Assembly (NCBI GenBank): GCA_947179485.1
Contig: OX359246.1
Coordinates: 18,600,001 to 18,664,000, forward strand
Source: Allacma fusca
Taxonomy: Eukaryota > Arthropoda > Collembola > Symphypleona > Sminthuridae
Length of the DNA: 64,000 bases
Direction of reading: 5' to 3'
Below are positions 52,901-62,906 of the stretch, one piece after another. How positions within the stretch are numbered: position 1 is the first letter of the stretch; each line of letters opens with the position of its first letter. Below the pieces are notes generated by a model that was not told the DNA's origin, searched no databases, and saw only the letters and a list, made by a program, of their open reading frames with translations. Position numbers and translations under genes: made by a program.

Positions 52901-53402
52901 CTTTCACAGGATTCGGGAGCAAATTAGCAACCGTGGAGACGGACCAAGTTACAAACCATATCATTTATCACCAAGAAATGAAAGACGACCAGGAATAACA
53001 CCAATACACATGATACCAAGTGCAATAGACCGATTCCAAGCAGCACAATGGCGATCAGTTGTCATTGATGGAAGACCAGATGAACCGGACATAATAAATC
53101 TCATACGAACCCTCAGAGGTCGAACAGGAATCGAAATAGTTTTTCGAGACCTCGGACATGATTTTTTGCAGGAAGAACTCAGGAGAGACCCAGTGACACA
53201 ACAAAGAACCAGCTATCTTTCCATAACAAACCCTGTAGAGCACAGAAGGCTAATGGATCAGTTATGGGAAAGATCATCACGTGCAAGATGGGACCCGGAG
53301 ATTTTATCCGAGAATAGATTCGCAGTCATATCATTCCGAACACTAGCGGAAGGAGAGGAGGAGACAGGCACCCTCAGAGGGCCGTCCGAGGAAGACGATT
53401 AA
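46833..53402 (+). CDS. ORF4: giant polyprotein, 2,189 aa, with an Env-like middle
   Basis: N-terminal 300 residues are mixed. Then come an Arg/Ser-rich stretch (about 300-370, RS-domain-like) and a Cys/His/Lys cluster near 480-530 (CSRKGCKR .. ECEHHAKKRAKKEKK). At 789-808 a signal-peptide-like segment SWLSFLLMFGLITSAVGQ is followed by a region with N-glycosylation sequons (NLT, NAS, NET, NWT, NVS), a second hydrophobic segment (about 898-920), a furin-type RTRRS at 1,124-1,128 and a hydrophobic stretch near 1,282-1,300 (FTLRMVIYIGTSVGM). Around 1,390 lies CEYCPLKHGH..H, and near 1,645 CPHC. The last 500 residues are helical, W- and R-rich, without recognised domains. The middle resembles a class I envelope precursor in layout only. 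No sequence match is claimed. It may be cleaved by protease or reached by splicing. Confidence 0.75.
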   Translation: MSENRGSRASGSRTNETPRQDALPAVDRDDDDRPRYWTQYVSQTEVEIPQAKILPNSDTGRLEVVLRVDGKLPHRIIIQGRDGREIVTHSVLIGALRKPRELTLDYRILRREPHFCGSINFPEQQVEVDRGERAPDDLVYLFKGQEFNPTPIRRQIPICKTRNRQPDDPWLVQNYRQEKDVPGQKNPRGDYDHDPWAFTPGLQYERGKTSRSSSRKVMGADPICGVTRVNIPEISEWLPQHEEQVEDVAHRINRRIDDNYGPDLRRGNLEDRRREPPRFAAYSAHMVPAGRGRGRAITNGESSSRHPRSSRESLRERHSSKDSRTRKRETESSSERKKRREDDRSRSRYDSPARSRSRRESTPPPSPFLSPAAKDYKDQMERESILTAPIAAPALSYTAVTKMPPPTIPVSSEPPKPQRAVCIAQRERPVEVPVVTPPSVAVTLWSEEIATDTATTADRDTANESSSDSEEEETVPIQTCSRKGCKRVRQVIATDSGPVVQQECEHHAKKRAKKEKKVKKEAQMTILELFGQNTAPAQPPAKWQSNIVKIGEDSRKAGKHEEMVNRIKDLGEIIRNLARQNVNADSAKKQKEGLMKELARHRQEWIKWRNDNDFHLVCAESKIDLQTRELPPAHFEPTNIPTSTATSGELERLLAQEKRNGPETASPTGMATEMPPSPAQNVEVATSELSIAERHNEQSSSSEDFEVIRSKRRPKDRESSITSDTTEIVNHHQLSLADFANSPQDGTVILSDDEEPRQSTSSIQTPPHTPEMGRGGGGRRGGPIPYLGNSWLSFLLMFGLITSAVGQSNLRKELTGHYGPYPTTRASHYQWWTRLETENLTSPRGFDYVSPDFENKEDSEEIGHYDPYGQRECPPVGNSAVRYQGFGSATAHRLWQNGVVRGVAGAVGMCTTGMVIVGVYTSSILDAVRRWNKPLKTVKIPQDWVLIESQLPDQRPIWMIMPVNASEEKELEDFLKENPTATEISPSLIALPGDIQRNAHYLNETSVAKVWNQALGKEVDAEESENGRERRHAPEPTSEEEERRQKIRDQRKLPQAIWLMSQAIRDGYHLTTRTLQSVAMDLITKTIPLPLHTEYEIWKEYELQYGTFISKVIKILGLKNIHTRTRRSILAKDQINNLQRQIQNNPHSITKGEDYVHPTEEIAIGEVVHFALATTITEANWTIVLLIPHIYNGVDHLEEKELKGWETKAHANVSQTHPLFQRTSERAARERQRREAFVGPTNAWSPVSYSKQFLKQQLQLMLARIEEEEAHSSSGRPTGIIQQLVRFTLRMVIYIGTSVGMDFGGNQDSIRKGDPGRSHPRRTEGAEGPVLASEEEPSVPTEQAVEAQEEGAGTSLKIIKEEVLDDEEKPPSEHQIDSSSDNETNSKWVRTRCEYCPLKHGHKPPVRPKTKLAAHEAWQRQKDIPVQYIRRSRPELDRLYGRNNASNCTFQYRGRRRDPEPEIERPRVRVYSPIRTVIFNDTRDRRGSRSPSPGPSAIAGQSIPPIEDNLKSRRARQRQRKVEFKEERQEDPPAPAPEDPLAQPDSPDVRFVDLAHVSFYIGVRGWMVAPSWEDEDAEIVIFTNPNKTQLYSQLDPVRLQVRQMMERANDPLDHSPPPRFPDQVMEDISGDERHGRIEEQYSRRTNYFSNNMDTRERATMCPHCYQKSTIDPERFPTYNISHRSTNSPEQNLVRWLNRMYRETFIERLDIHQQPTQPPQLRLEQLQRALSTLSEPRTDAHESNIEYAEHQAGIDYNNHGELIRERRALLYDAMDHPTDYRRLDPRERDLLILYGQSRRNVPMENTRLETMAGDMNISPGEMIPRLWTTLFNGQRGINNHQVPTYLTCREHQGVMQGLTGTELRRVITQMWFDIGTQPTWREQEIWINSFLLRGDAITGRGEKALQQLASIPIHMLSFQEFASMTERLITLYHQDEAIQEWRQFGAMNQSGRSQPNPIDDIEEELGQWEDWIFAMKLAGEGQKPTTLYARKLKGGVATLRQPRKTGSFRDLNELVTIRIWQREHFHRIREQISNRGDGPSYKPYHLSPRNERRPGITPIHMIPSAIDRFQAAQWRSVVIDGRPDEPDIINLIRTLRGRTGIEIVFRDLGHDFLQEELRRDPVTQQRTSYLSITNPVEHRRLMDQLWERSSRARWDPEILSENRFAVISFRTLAEGEEETGTLRGPSEEDD

Positions 53403-53975
53403 AAACGTCACAGAGGATAATAACCTGACCATTCCATCCAGGTCATGGTATAAAGAGAAAGAGAACTAGCGGGGAAAAACAGAAGCCAAATTACCTGATG
53501 ACGGAAGAAATTCCCGAAGGGAATGTAAAGTGTAGATTATTTCGCAAGAAAGGATCTACGATAAAACATTTTTAAGATCTTATGTAGCATCAACCATTGG
53601 GATTACGGCGGATGTTACATAATGATCACCATAACAGAATAGTTAGAAAAGAAAAACAAATAAAAATAAATACAAAATAGAAAACAAAATAAAAATATTT
53701 TACTTACCAACACATTTTATAGAGTTCATAGGATAGAAATACTAACAAAAAGATTATGTCACCGGAAGTGGGACATACGGATTACAACATCGGAATTAGG
53801 AAAAGAATTCTCTTTCGCAATCGGAAGATGAAAACACAAACAATTAATTGATATAAATAAGAGACTCTTGAAACAGAATACTCATTACAACCTCAACAAC
53901 CACAGAGAGCTCAAAATACGTGAGACTACCCAGAAATAAAGAACAGTAACACAAAATTTCTTCACATAGTGAAAA
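53403..53975 (+). other. Non-coding gap between ORF4 and ORF5
   Basis: AT-rich, no ORF. A pyrimidine tract followed by TTTTATAG at about 53,715-53,722 could serve as a 3' splice site for a subgenomic ORF5 message. Weak evidence. Confidence 0.4.
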
Positions 53976-54716
53976 ATGAAGTGCCAAAATCTTTTGAGCC
54001 TTGCAATAACTCTAATTGCAATGGACGTTTCCGAAACAAGACCGATAGCACAACCAAGTCCAGAACCATGGGGAGGACCACTGATGGCAGCCTTAGGAAC
54101 CCAGGTCGGAAAATGGTTCGCAAATTACATGGTACCAGCCATAACCGTCGGAAGCGGAGCCATTACAGCATCAGTGTTATCACAAAAGGACCCAGTAGTA
54201 CATATACTACACCACAAAGATGACGGGAAACTAGCCGTAGTGCAGTATGACCCGAACGACCCAAACGTGGAAGCACAGAGAATCATGGAGAGAAACCAAC
54301 AAATGGCTCTACTACAACCCCAACAACAACTTATACAACCCCAATTCATACAAAACCAACAGCCCACGATGCTGAGGGATAGCAGACCACCATGGATGGA
54401 ACAATTCAACGAAATAGATTGGAAATCCAATGAGGTTCCCACATCAGACACGGATTACACCGTAGTCATTATTAGTTCATTCGGTTGTATTACCACAGCA
54501 GTGATATTTATATTCACAGTAATACTGTACCGAATTCGAACGCAGAAAAAGAAATCAGATCAACAAACACCGAATGAGAGAGAATTAGACAATGTTGCAG
54601 ACACGCAGGCATTAGTCCAAAATTCTATAGAGCAGTTAGTCGGATGCAGAATTGTGAGGCCCAATACACAACAACAAGCCAGCCGACACACAACCAGAGC
54701 AACCGTACAACTATAA
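53976..54716 (+). CDS. ORF5: small type I membrane protein, 246 aa (Env-like position)
   Basis: MKCQNLLSLAITLIAMDVSE is a plausible signal peptide. A Gly/Ala/Val-rich segment (WFANYMVPAITVGSGAITAS, residues about 48-68) may be a fusion-like or membrane-associated stretch. Then follow a charged part, a Gln/Pro-rich linker, a single strong transmembrane helix (about 161-188, TVVIISSFGCITTAVIFIFT onwards) and a basic cytoplasmic tail starting YRIRTQKKK. Its location after pol and before the 3' LTR is where retroviral-type env genes sit. At 246 aa it is short for an envelope glycoprotein, and I see no furin site. The Gly-rich segment resembles that of ORF4 around residues 890-920, so it could be a duplicated piece. 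Confidence 0.7.
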   Translation: MKCQNLLSLAITLIAMDVSETRPIAQPSPEPWGGPLMAALGTQVGKWFANYMVPAITVGSGAITASVLSQKDPVVHILHHKDDGKLAVVQYDPNDPNVEAQRIMERNQQMALLQPQQQLIQPQFIQNQQPTMLRDSRPPWMEQFNEIDWKSNEVPTSDTDYTVVIISSFGCITTAVIFIFTVILYRIRTQKKKSDQQTPNERELDNVADTQALVQNSIEQLVGCRIVRPNTQQQASRHTTRATVQL

Positions 54717-57480
54717 CACCGACCCAACCGGGAAGGACCAACGCAAGAAAGAAAACAACGAAGAAAAATATGCAAAACCATAAAATTGTATGGAAAAATA
54801 TTTAAAAATATTTATTAGTTATAAGATAGGATAAGAGAAACAATAGAATAAGTAGTTATAAGTAGGATAAGGTTAGGAGAGAAAAAGATAGAAAACCAAG
54901 TTCATATAACACAAAAATATAAAAAATGCAATGAAAATAACAAAGTTCAAATAACGAACGAAAAGTTCAAGTTAGTTAAAGAGGCAGATTCCCAATAGGA
55001 GTAAAAGGAAAAATAGTTTAAAGATTATGTGATTCAAATCAACATATCTTTCGTGTTTCGATGGATTCATTATCCATTTTCTTTCCAATTTCCTTTTCAC
55101 CCCATTGAGTCCAGTGATAAAAATTTTATGGAATAGCAACACTATCAAGTCAGGCTATGTTTTGAAAATAAAGACTTATTTGTTAACGAGATGAAATTGT
55201 TTCAAGATAAGGTTCAGTTCTAACTAAAACTTTTAGGCAATATCATAATTCCTTGAGGCTTGTTTACTCAACAGCCAATGAGTGATGATTGTAATGCCTT
55301 GTGACTTTATTAGGTTATTCAACTCCATATGAGAAGAATAAATTTATATTTCTAACCTACTCATCGATTGGGATGAGCGGGATAACAAAATTCCAGCAAA
55401 AATCAGAACCCTGTATAAGCGAGTTCTCTACGATCAGGATCAGTTTACCTCTTAGCTTTAGTTTAACAAAATCTATTTAGCTAGACGTGCTAATATTTTA
55501 GGTACCTAGAAAACAGATTGAGTAAAACGAAAGTCCAAAGGATAGATTCTTCCAAAAGAATTTCTGTAATACACTATGTTCGTTTACAAAATTATTTACT
55601 TGCAAAATGTATCGCATTTCAAATGAAAGTTGACATGAATGTGCCCAGATCTGAAGGATCCTACGAACACTAGATCTTTTAACCGCAAAAATGTCTCGTT
55701 CTAACTCATCTAGAGCTGCCAGCAGCTCATGAGAAAGACAGAAAAATAAATAAAAATACATACTACGAATAGGTAGGAGGAACTTTAAATAAAAATATAA
55801 AAAGTAAGAAAATTACAGTAATGGAAACAGTAGATATCATGATTAGATGTTCATCTATGGTTTTCGACATGATTAGAATATCATCTACATAGGCTAGAGC
55901 AGTTTCGTATCTTAAATCACGAGTTTAAAGGCAGCTAAGATCTACATTGCAAACAGTGTTGACATCTTCTTTACAATTTTGAGTACATACATTTGACATT
56001 CATTCATGACAAATACTTTATACATGACAAAATAAAAGTTTACGGAATCATTAAATTCACTTCGTTTATACACGATGACTAAATTCAACATAAAAAGGAT
56101 CAGTTTTAAATCTTAAAAGATCAAACGTCTTATTAGATATGATAAATTCCATAGTTTCCCAAAACAAATTGTGTTTTCTTAAAATAATTGTCCAACAATT
56201 CTGAAAGAAATCTTTAAATTTTTCGAACGCAAAGGAGCATTTGCTTAAACAGAAAATTTAACTTACAAATTTGACACATTTCATCAAATAAGATTTTTTT
56301 ACAGATCAAGGTATATATATATATTCATGATTATCGCCAAAATACATTCTTATCTCAATTGAGGAAATAGTTAACGGTACAATATGATTTTATGTCTTAT
56401 GGAGTAGTAAGAACCGCTTACAGAACTTCATGGAGCACGATGTTTTCACATTTGGTGAAATTGCCAACAGTTGTGCATGAGAAGGACATAATTCCTAATC
56501 TAGCTACCAAATAACAAGTCCAAATTGTTTTGACATTCTTTGTTATTCTCTTGTTTAACAACAAGGGGACACACACACTGTGTTTCTACAAAAATATTTT
56601 TGTACCCAAGAGCGACATTAAGACATTTGCGCTCAAGACCGTCACTTCATAACGTTGATAGCGATATTGAGCAATCACAGTTTTTGACAAAAATTTTCCC
56701 CACAACGATTTGTCTGTGACATATTAAATTGTTTTACAAGGAAACTCACGGGATTTTACAAGCTTAATAATTAAAATACATCTTTAAGAATACATTAGGC
56801 CACTACCCTAGTAATAGCAGTAACTCACAGTAGTCACAATGTTTCAACAACTAGTATTCAATATCAGAGAAAATTTAGAAATCAAAGGAGAATAGAAACA
56901 AGGGACAATGTTTCATATCTGCCTTCAAGTATTCTTGCCAGTTTTTTACAAACAAATTCTTTTCAAAACATAGTATTTTAATGTATCTTTCGAGCTTCGA
57001 ATTCTTGTTTCGACATACTATAATTGCGTGTACAAAATTTTCAATTCTGCTACGATGTTTCTAATTTTAGATACGATAAATAACAGTAGAAATCAAGTTA
57101 AAACATGATGTAAATAAGGATGTATCCCATGTAAATACTGTATATGCAAAGTATAAAGGTAACACCTATAAATTGTTACAAAGATTGTTATTTAACCCCA
57201 CTAAAAATATACACACAATAATACCATCAAATATTGTACAGCGTTACAAAAGTATATACACATATGATGATGAACATGTATGATAAATTGTATGCAATGC
57301 CTTAACAACAATAATGCCCATGATAACTGTACGACCATGCTACAAAGAAAAGATCAACCATAACCAGTACGACCAAGAATAAGCTACAAAGTATGGTAAC
57401 AAAAATAAAAATTAGTATAATTACAAATAATATGAACTTGAACTTCGATAAATGACATTGTCGAGGTCGACAATTACCCA
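54717..57480 (+). other. Long 3' non-coding region of the retrotransposon
   Basis: 2.76 kb, very AT-rich (many TTTACA, AATAAA and ACATTT words), in sharp contrast to the A/C-rich coding part. No plus-strand ORF. One 87-codon minus-strand frame (55,498-55,761) is treated as a separate observation. Confidence 0.7.
55498..55761 (-). other. Antisense frame of 87 codons with exon-like borders
   Basis: The part ELLAALDELERDIFAVKRSS to SFEMRYIL reads like a helical protein. It is preceded by a pyrimidine-rich stretch ending TCATGAG and followed by CAAGTAAAT, a possible donor. It may be a captured host exon or an antisense accessory gene, or chance. No homology is recognised. Confidence 0.2.
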
Positions 57481-57490
57481 GAAGAGGAAT
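57481..57490 (+). promoter_or_regulatory. Polypurine tract
   Basis: AGAAGAGGAA abuts the TG of the 3' LTR. This is the expected site for plus-strand DNA priming. Confidence 0.85.
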
Positions 57491-58062
57491 GTTACGGATA
57501 TATTATAAATAGAGTAGAATAAGCATAATCTAAGTCAGCAAATAGTTTGGAAGGTCGTAAGCAGAGGCTACGTGACGCCAAATGCTGACATAACATAATT
57601 ATAAGGAAATGATTCAGATTATTTAATAAACAATAAACTAAGAATAGGATAAGATTAGATTTAGATTAAGACACGTAGATTAAGTACAAGTTCTAATCTC
57701 GACTTCAAGCAAGCAACATCAAGAGGAGCCGCACCTAGAGTCCATTCCCTCCGGGATGGATCTCCACGGGTAGCAAGCGGGGCAACATGAAATTCGAAGA
57801 ATTTCAGGAAGAAGAGATTCAGACTTCAAATTCTATTTGTGTTAAATGTTAATTGTTCAGTGTAAATTGTATCAGTTTAGGAACAATAAATTGGCCAAAA
57901 GTTAATAAAACGAACTACACACAGAATTCAATAAGTTCCATTTATTCATGCGTTTCCAACAACATCGGATTCCAGGAATTCAGGGGATGGAACACCCGAA
58001 CCTAGGCTACATTGACTATTACTCACACAACATCAATACCCGAGTAATACAAACACGTAACA
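57491..58062 (+). repeat. 3' LTR, 572 bp
   Basis: Same length and, as far as I can read, same sequence as the 5' LTR. AATAAA at 57,885-57,890 and 57,904-57,909. Followed by the ATAT target copy. Confidence 0.97.
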
Positions 58063-58066
58063 ATAT

Positions 58067-61000
58067 TTATGTCTGATGATATACAGGCTGTACAAAAGCT
58101 TAGAATTTAGATTATTTTCTGTAAGGAATTGAGTTAATGGTAATTCAATTAATTAATTTAATTTAATCAAATTAAAAGAGGTCGTTTTAAATTTGAAGCT
58201 TTCATGTTCCTTGCATTTCTTTTACCTAAAATTTTGTGAAGTACTAAAACTGTCAAGCCAAAGATTGAAAACATTGGTGACGTTACTAAAATAAGTGGTA
58301 AATAATTTTTGTCACAGTTTGGAAAATCGACCTAGCTTTTTAAAAATTAATTTCAGCTTCAAAAAAAGTGTTCATGGATTTTTTGACGTTCATTTTGACC
58401 ATACAAATGTTGCTTAAAAGTTGCCACCAGTTTCACAATTTTAAATAAAAATTACTGGTTTGTATTCAAAATTTAATTTCAAATCCAGTCAGCATTGACG
58501 AAGTGATAAACAAAGGGAAACGGAAGAAGTGGATATAGTTTTTTTAAAATAAGACGTTCAATTAATATCTGATCCACCTGTTTATAACCTTATTGTCAAA
58601 ACTAATTAGTAAAAACAATAGTTTTTTTAAATGTATAAATACAAATTGTCCCGGAATAACTTTTAAAATATTTCAGCATTAATGTCACACAGGATATTTG
58701 ATAAGTCAAGTTATTTTAGATAACTTGACTTGAACTTGACTTTAACTTGACTTGAACTTGAAAAAAAATGTCTAAGCGAGGTATCCGCACTTGTACTTGG
58801 TGAATGAAGTTTCTCAAGCCACTTGAGTAGTCAAGTACTCGATTTTCAAGTTCATTTTATTGAACTTGAACTTGATCATAACTTGACGTTCAAGTTGGGC
58901 ACAAAACTTGACTTGAATGTGAACTTGAACTCGATTATTGAAGTAATTTTTTCGTAAATGAATAAACAATAATAAAAATTTCGTCCACAACTATTACAGC
59001 TAATAATAGCTACGTTGTGTAGGATAAACTAAACGGCATGCAGGTGATATTCTTTACTTTAAAATTGCTAAAAAATTTAAAATACTTGATCAAATAACAT
59101 CGTAGTCCAATCTAATTTACTAATTTGCACTATTAAGAGTTTAGAAATTACATTACTGGCCTGTTCACTTTAGTGTTGCACTAATCTGGTGAGTGTATCC
59201 AGCAGTTATATTCATAAATAGTTGACGTCGTTAATTTTGTTTAACCAATGTGGATTTATAAGGTTGTTCATCTGCGCCTTCATGTTTAATATCAGCAAAA
59301 ATTATTTTTACATGAAATTATAAATTATTGTTAAACTTCTTATTAGCTTCAGAACAGGTGAAGTGAGCAATCACTTCATTTTTATAATGGAACAAGAAAA
59401 CCGAGTGTCAAGAACATCTTTATAAAACAATAAGACGGAAATTATTATTATTCAAGATTCAAAGTATGAAAATTATTCTCGACCACTGGCCATCGTGGGG
59501 GCGACTTTAATGTCGATGGAATGAAAACAAATACAAAGATGTCCTTATTATGATTATTGACGCCCAATATTATTTTTAGTGGGTTGCACTGATGCCACTA
59601 ATTAGGCATTGCTTACATTGCTTTTCAGTGACAAAAACTCAAGTTATACTCAAGTTTTATTCAAGTACTTCCATTCATTGTACTTGCACTTGACTTGATT
59701 TTACAATCAAGTAATAAATTATTAACTTGAACTTGATCGAACTTGAACAGTTCAAGTTATACTTGAACTTGAACTCAGCTCTGGTGTGAACGTACAAATT
59801 AAAAGTTAAACGGCTTGCGAATCAAGCCCTTCGTGGAGACTTATTGTATGCCTAAATCTTGCGCCTTATTTTAAAGAAGCGCGAAGCTTCCATTTGAACC
59901 ATGAACGCGCGGAGCTTTAAATCAACGGACGGGTAGAGATCAATAATAATAAGGATAGCAAACCTTGAAAATATTTTATTTTCGACGCCACTCCGTCTAG
60001 TTTTAAGACAATCTCGTATAGCAGAAGAGAAGTTGGGTTTTAGTTTTAAGAAACATAATTAACGGATTGTGTTTCTGTGGGAAACAAATTCAAGGTATTA
60101 CAAAGCAGATAATAAAGGAATCATCGGTAATAAATTAATGACATTTTATTTTGTTCTAACATATTTTAATTTGATTGCCCAAGTGACATATACTTTGACA
60201 ACAAAGTTGATTTATTACCTCAACACTTCTCCCTGTATACAATTGTTTTTGTATGTCGTAATGAGTAAGTTATCTATCTCAAGTGTCCCACTTGCTAAAA
60301 GCAGTTATAGTTGCGATGAAAACGATTAGAATTATTACACGCTTTACGTCACAAAATAACAAACACCTCCCCGAAAAGCCCATAAACTTTTATATTACAA
60401 ACAGTTTATGGAGCAAATTGTGTAAGAATAAATAAATCATTCTAGATTCAATTCTGCTCCAAGTTCCTTACCCTTGTGGTCTCAAATCTTGAGTTAGGTG
60501 AACGAGGCTTTTGTGAGAAAATCTACAATTAAATTGCTTATAACTGGGGGAATAAATTACGGCATGAGTCACTCCTTACGTGGGATAAAGAGGGAAAATT
60601 ATTTTCGAACCGAATTAAAATAAAATTTCAAAATTCTGGTTCACTAATAACTAAAGGTTCCATCAAAACTCCGTTTTGATATCCGATCAAAACTGCGGAG
60701 GAAACTGAAACATCAGGGGTAACAATAATGTTTTAACACTTTGGTTGTGACGCCACATTAAATATTTTTTAATACTACCTGGCCAGCTGATTAAGAAGTT
60801 ACGCTATAGAAGACAACAAATCAAATTAATAAGCTTATTTGGAATACTAAAACAAAACCTAAAAACAATTGGGACAGTATGACACAATTTCAATTTAATA
60901 GGTAACTCCAATGTATGCTCCAACATATGACTGCAGAGGCAAAAACCTAGCAATAACAAATGCCAATTTAACATAATTAGTTAAAAGAGCATAGTTCATA

Positions 61001-61660
61001 TTAAACGTAAAATAAGTGTTAAAATTTGAAGCTTTCATACTCATTGAATTTCTTTCCAAAAAATTACAATGAAGTACTAAAACTATCAAGCGAAAGTTTG
61101 AAAACATTGATATTTATTGTTTGTTTTAACCAAATTCAAAAATAAATTGTAAAAAACGGAAAATAGAAGTTACTGGACACCCGACAGGAATCCAGGAAAA
61201 TTGAAGGACATCATTATTTACTCACCTGGTACAATACATCTGGAGTGTTAAGTACTATAACCGCCTTGTTGAAAATTTGATGGGTAATTAAAAAGAGATG
61301 AAGTCGGTTTCTTAGAGCAAACACTTGAATGATGTGGCAAACGAAGGTCATCAGGAATTGTCACAAGTTCAGTTAGTGTTATGGATGACTGTTGTGCTAA
61401 ATGCAGCCAAATGATTCATTTCAGCATAAGATGTTTTAATAATCGTTCTTCATCCTTGCGAACAGGTTTAAGTTTCAAATGACCTTCTTTTCCTTAGTTG
61501 CTGGTTACGATTATTATACATTTAAGCACAAAATAATATTCGAGTAGTAGAAGCAACATGTTTTTGTCACCATTGCCGATAAAGGTAATGACACTGATTC
61601 TCTTAATTATTGACACTGTGCACAGTAATTGGGACGACTTAAATTCAATTCATGCGTACT
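58067..61660. other. Non-genic, repeat fragments
   Basis: A run of AACTTGACTTGAACTTGA words lies at 58,700-58,930 and again at 59,636-59,775, where it ends CAGCTCTG. This resembles the arms of a hAT-like element of about 1.1 kb whose left end is lost. Positions 58,186-58,290 match 61,018-61,112, and 59,955-60,130 resembles 28,345-28,560. Short frames (60,069-60,329; 60,895-61,107) have no support. Confidence 0.45.
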
Positions 61661-61667
61661 GTTCGGT

Positions 61668-62610
61668 AGTACGAATCTGGGTATGTGAGTAAAATAGAAA
61701 TGAGCTTTTAAAACGATGGAATCATTTAGCTTAATGACAATGATAAGGTTCGGTTATGATCGTAAGTATTAAGACGGGAGTGCGTTTGATGTATAAATTA
61801 TTTATAAGGTACTAAATGTGTCGTATTTTAACCAAATACATCATGAAGACGACATATTTAGTACCTTTATCTCTTTTCTTCTGCTCATTTAATTTTATCC
61901 CTCATACCCGAGAGAATATAAATCATAAATGCGATTATAGACCCTTAATTTATCCTACCAAGTTTGCACAATAAAAACAATAATTATAGGGAAATCCTTG
62001 AGTTATGTTTGCTACAATACCTAAATGTACATCCCCTAAATATCCCTGTTTATTGTCAGTGTGAATCCCCGTAGACATGAGCTCAACGACAGGAAGAAAT
62101 ACATCCACAATCAGAGATGGGGATGTATTTCGATATAGTTTTTATTACCTTGTTTGTTGTGTACAGCATATTCGATGAATTAGGGGCTTATAATTTGTTG
62201 AACATATGCGTTTTTTCAGGTAGAACAAATTTGGGTATGTGAGTAAAATAAAAATGAACTCTTAACTCGGTTGAATCAATTATCACGATTCCAAGGTTCT
62301 GTGATGATAGTACGTAGGGAGACGGTGGTGCGCTGGCTGTATTTATAATATAGAATTTAATACATGTGTCGTCTTTCCACGAAGACACCCGACAGACCGC
62401 ATGAATGCGACTATGAGCCATTAAGTTATCCTACTGACGTTTCACAATAAAAACCGTAATTTGGTAAATCTTTGAGGTGAGTGTGGTTTTTGTAACAATG
62501 CCTAAATGTACTTTCCCGCTTAATATTCATATTTATGATTTCTGTAAATCCTAAAATACATGAACTCAAAGGCAGTTAGAAATTTATTCGCAATCAGTGA
62601 TTGGGTAGAT
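61668..62610 (+). repeat. Diverged tandem duplication, unit about 545 bp
   Basis: Positions 61,668-62,135 and 62,213-62,610 align: GGGTATGTGAGTAAAATA, AATGCGA, TTATCCTAC, CACAATAAAAAC, CCTAAATGTAC and AGAAAT occur in the same order and spacing. The copies differ at many bases. Non-coding on both strands as far as seen. Confidence 0.75.
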
Positions 62611-62906
62611 TATTAATCTGGGCTCAATTTAATCCGGGATTGAAATTTTTATAGCAAGTTATCAATTCCAATCCTAATTCAGTGTGTTGATAGTATATTA
62701 TCATCAATATTAATTGCGTCCCATTATTATCAACTTTCACTATTCTACCTCTGTTGGCATACTATTGAACTTGCCTCTTGTATCACAGTTTGCACTTGTT
62801 AAGATAACATTTCCAAATACGACTCATGACCATTTGTTTCTACAAGTAATTTTGTACATTAAATTATAAAACCGAAGGCCGAGATAATTTAATGTGGACT
62901 TACAGA

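Larger units (their letters stand above)
29244..58066 (+). mobile_element. Giant Ty3/gypsy-type LTR retrotransposon, 28.8 kb, with target duplications
   Basis: The element proper is 29,248-58,062, with ATAT target copies on each side (29,244-29,247; 58,063-58,066). The 572-bp LTRs look identical base for base. The domain order protease, RT, RNase H, integrase places it with Ty3/gypsy (Metaviridae). It is three to five times the usual 5-9 kb. The extra length comes from a 3-kb leader, a 2,188-aa Gag, inter-domain spacers, a 2,189-aa ORF4, a membrane-protein ORF5 and 2.8 kb of 3' non-coding DNA. A polypurine tract is present. No standard primer-binding site (TGG..) directly follows the 5' LTR. 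All large ORFs are intact except for one base in the integrase. Confidence 0.96.

Noticed and set aside
53969-54223. 84-codon frame overlapping the ORF5 start
   Set aside because: Out of frame with the signal-peptide/TM protein and without features of its own.
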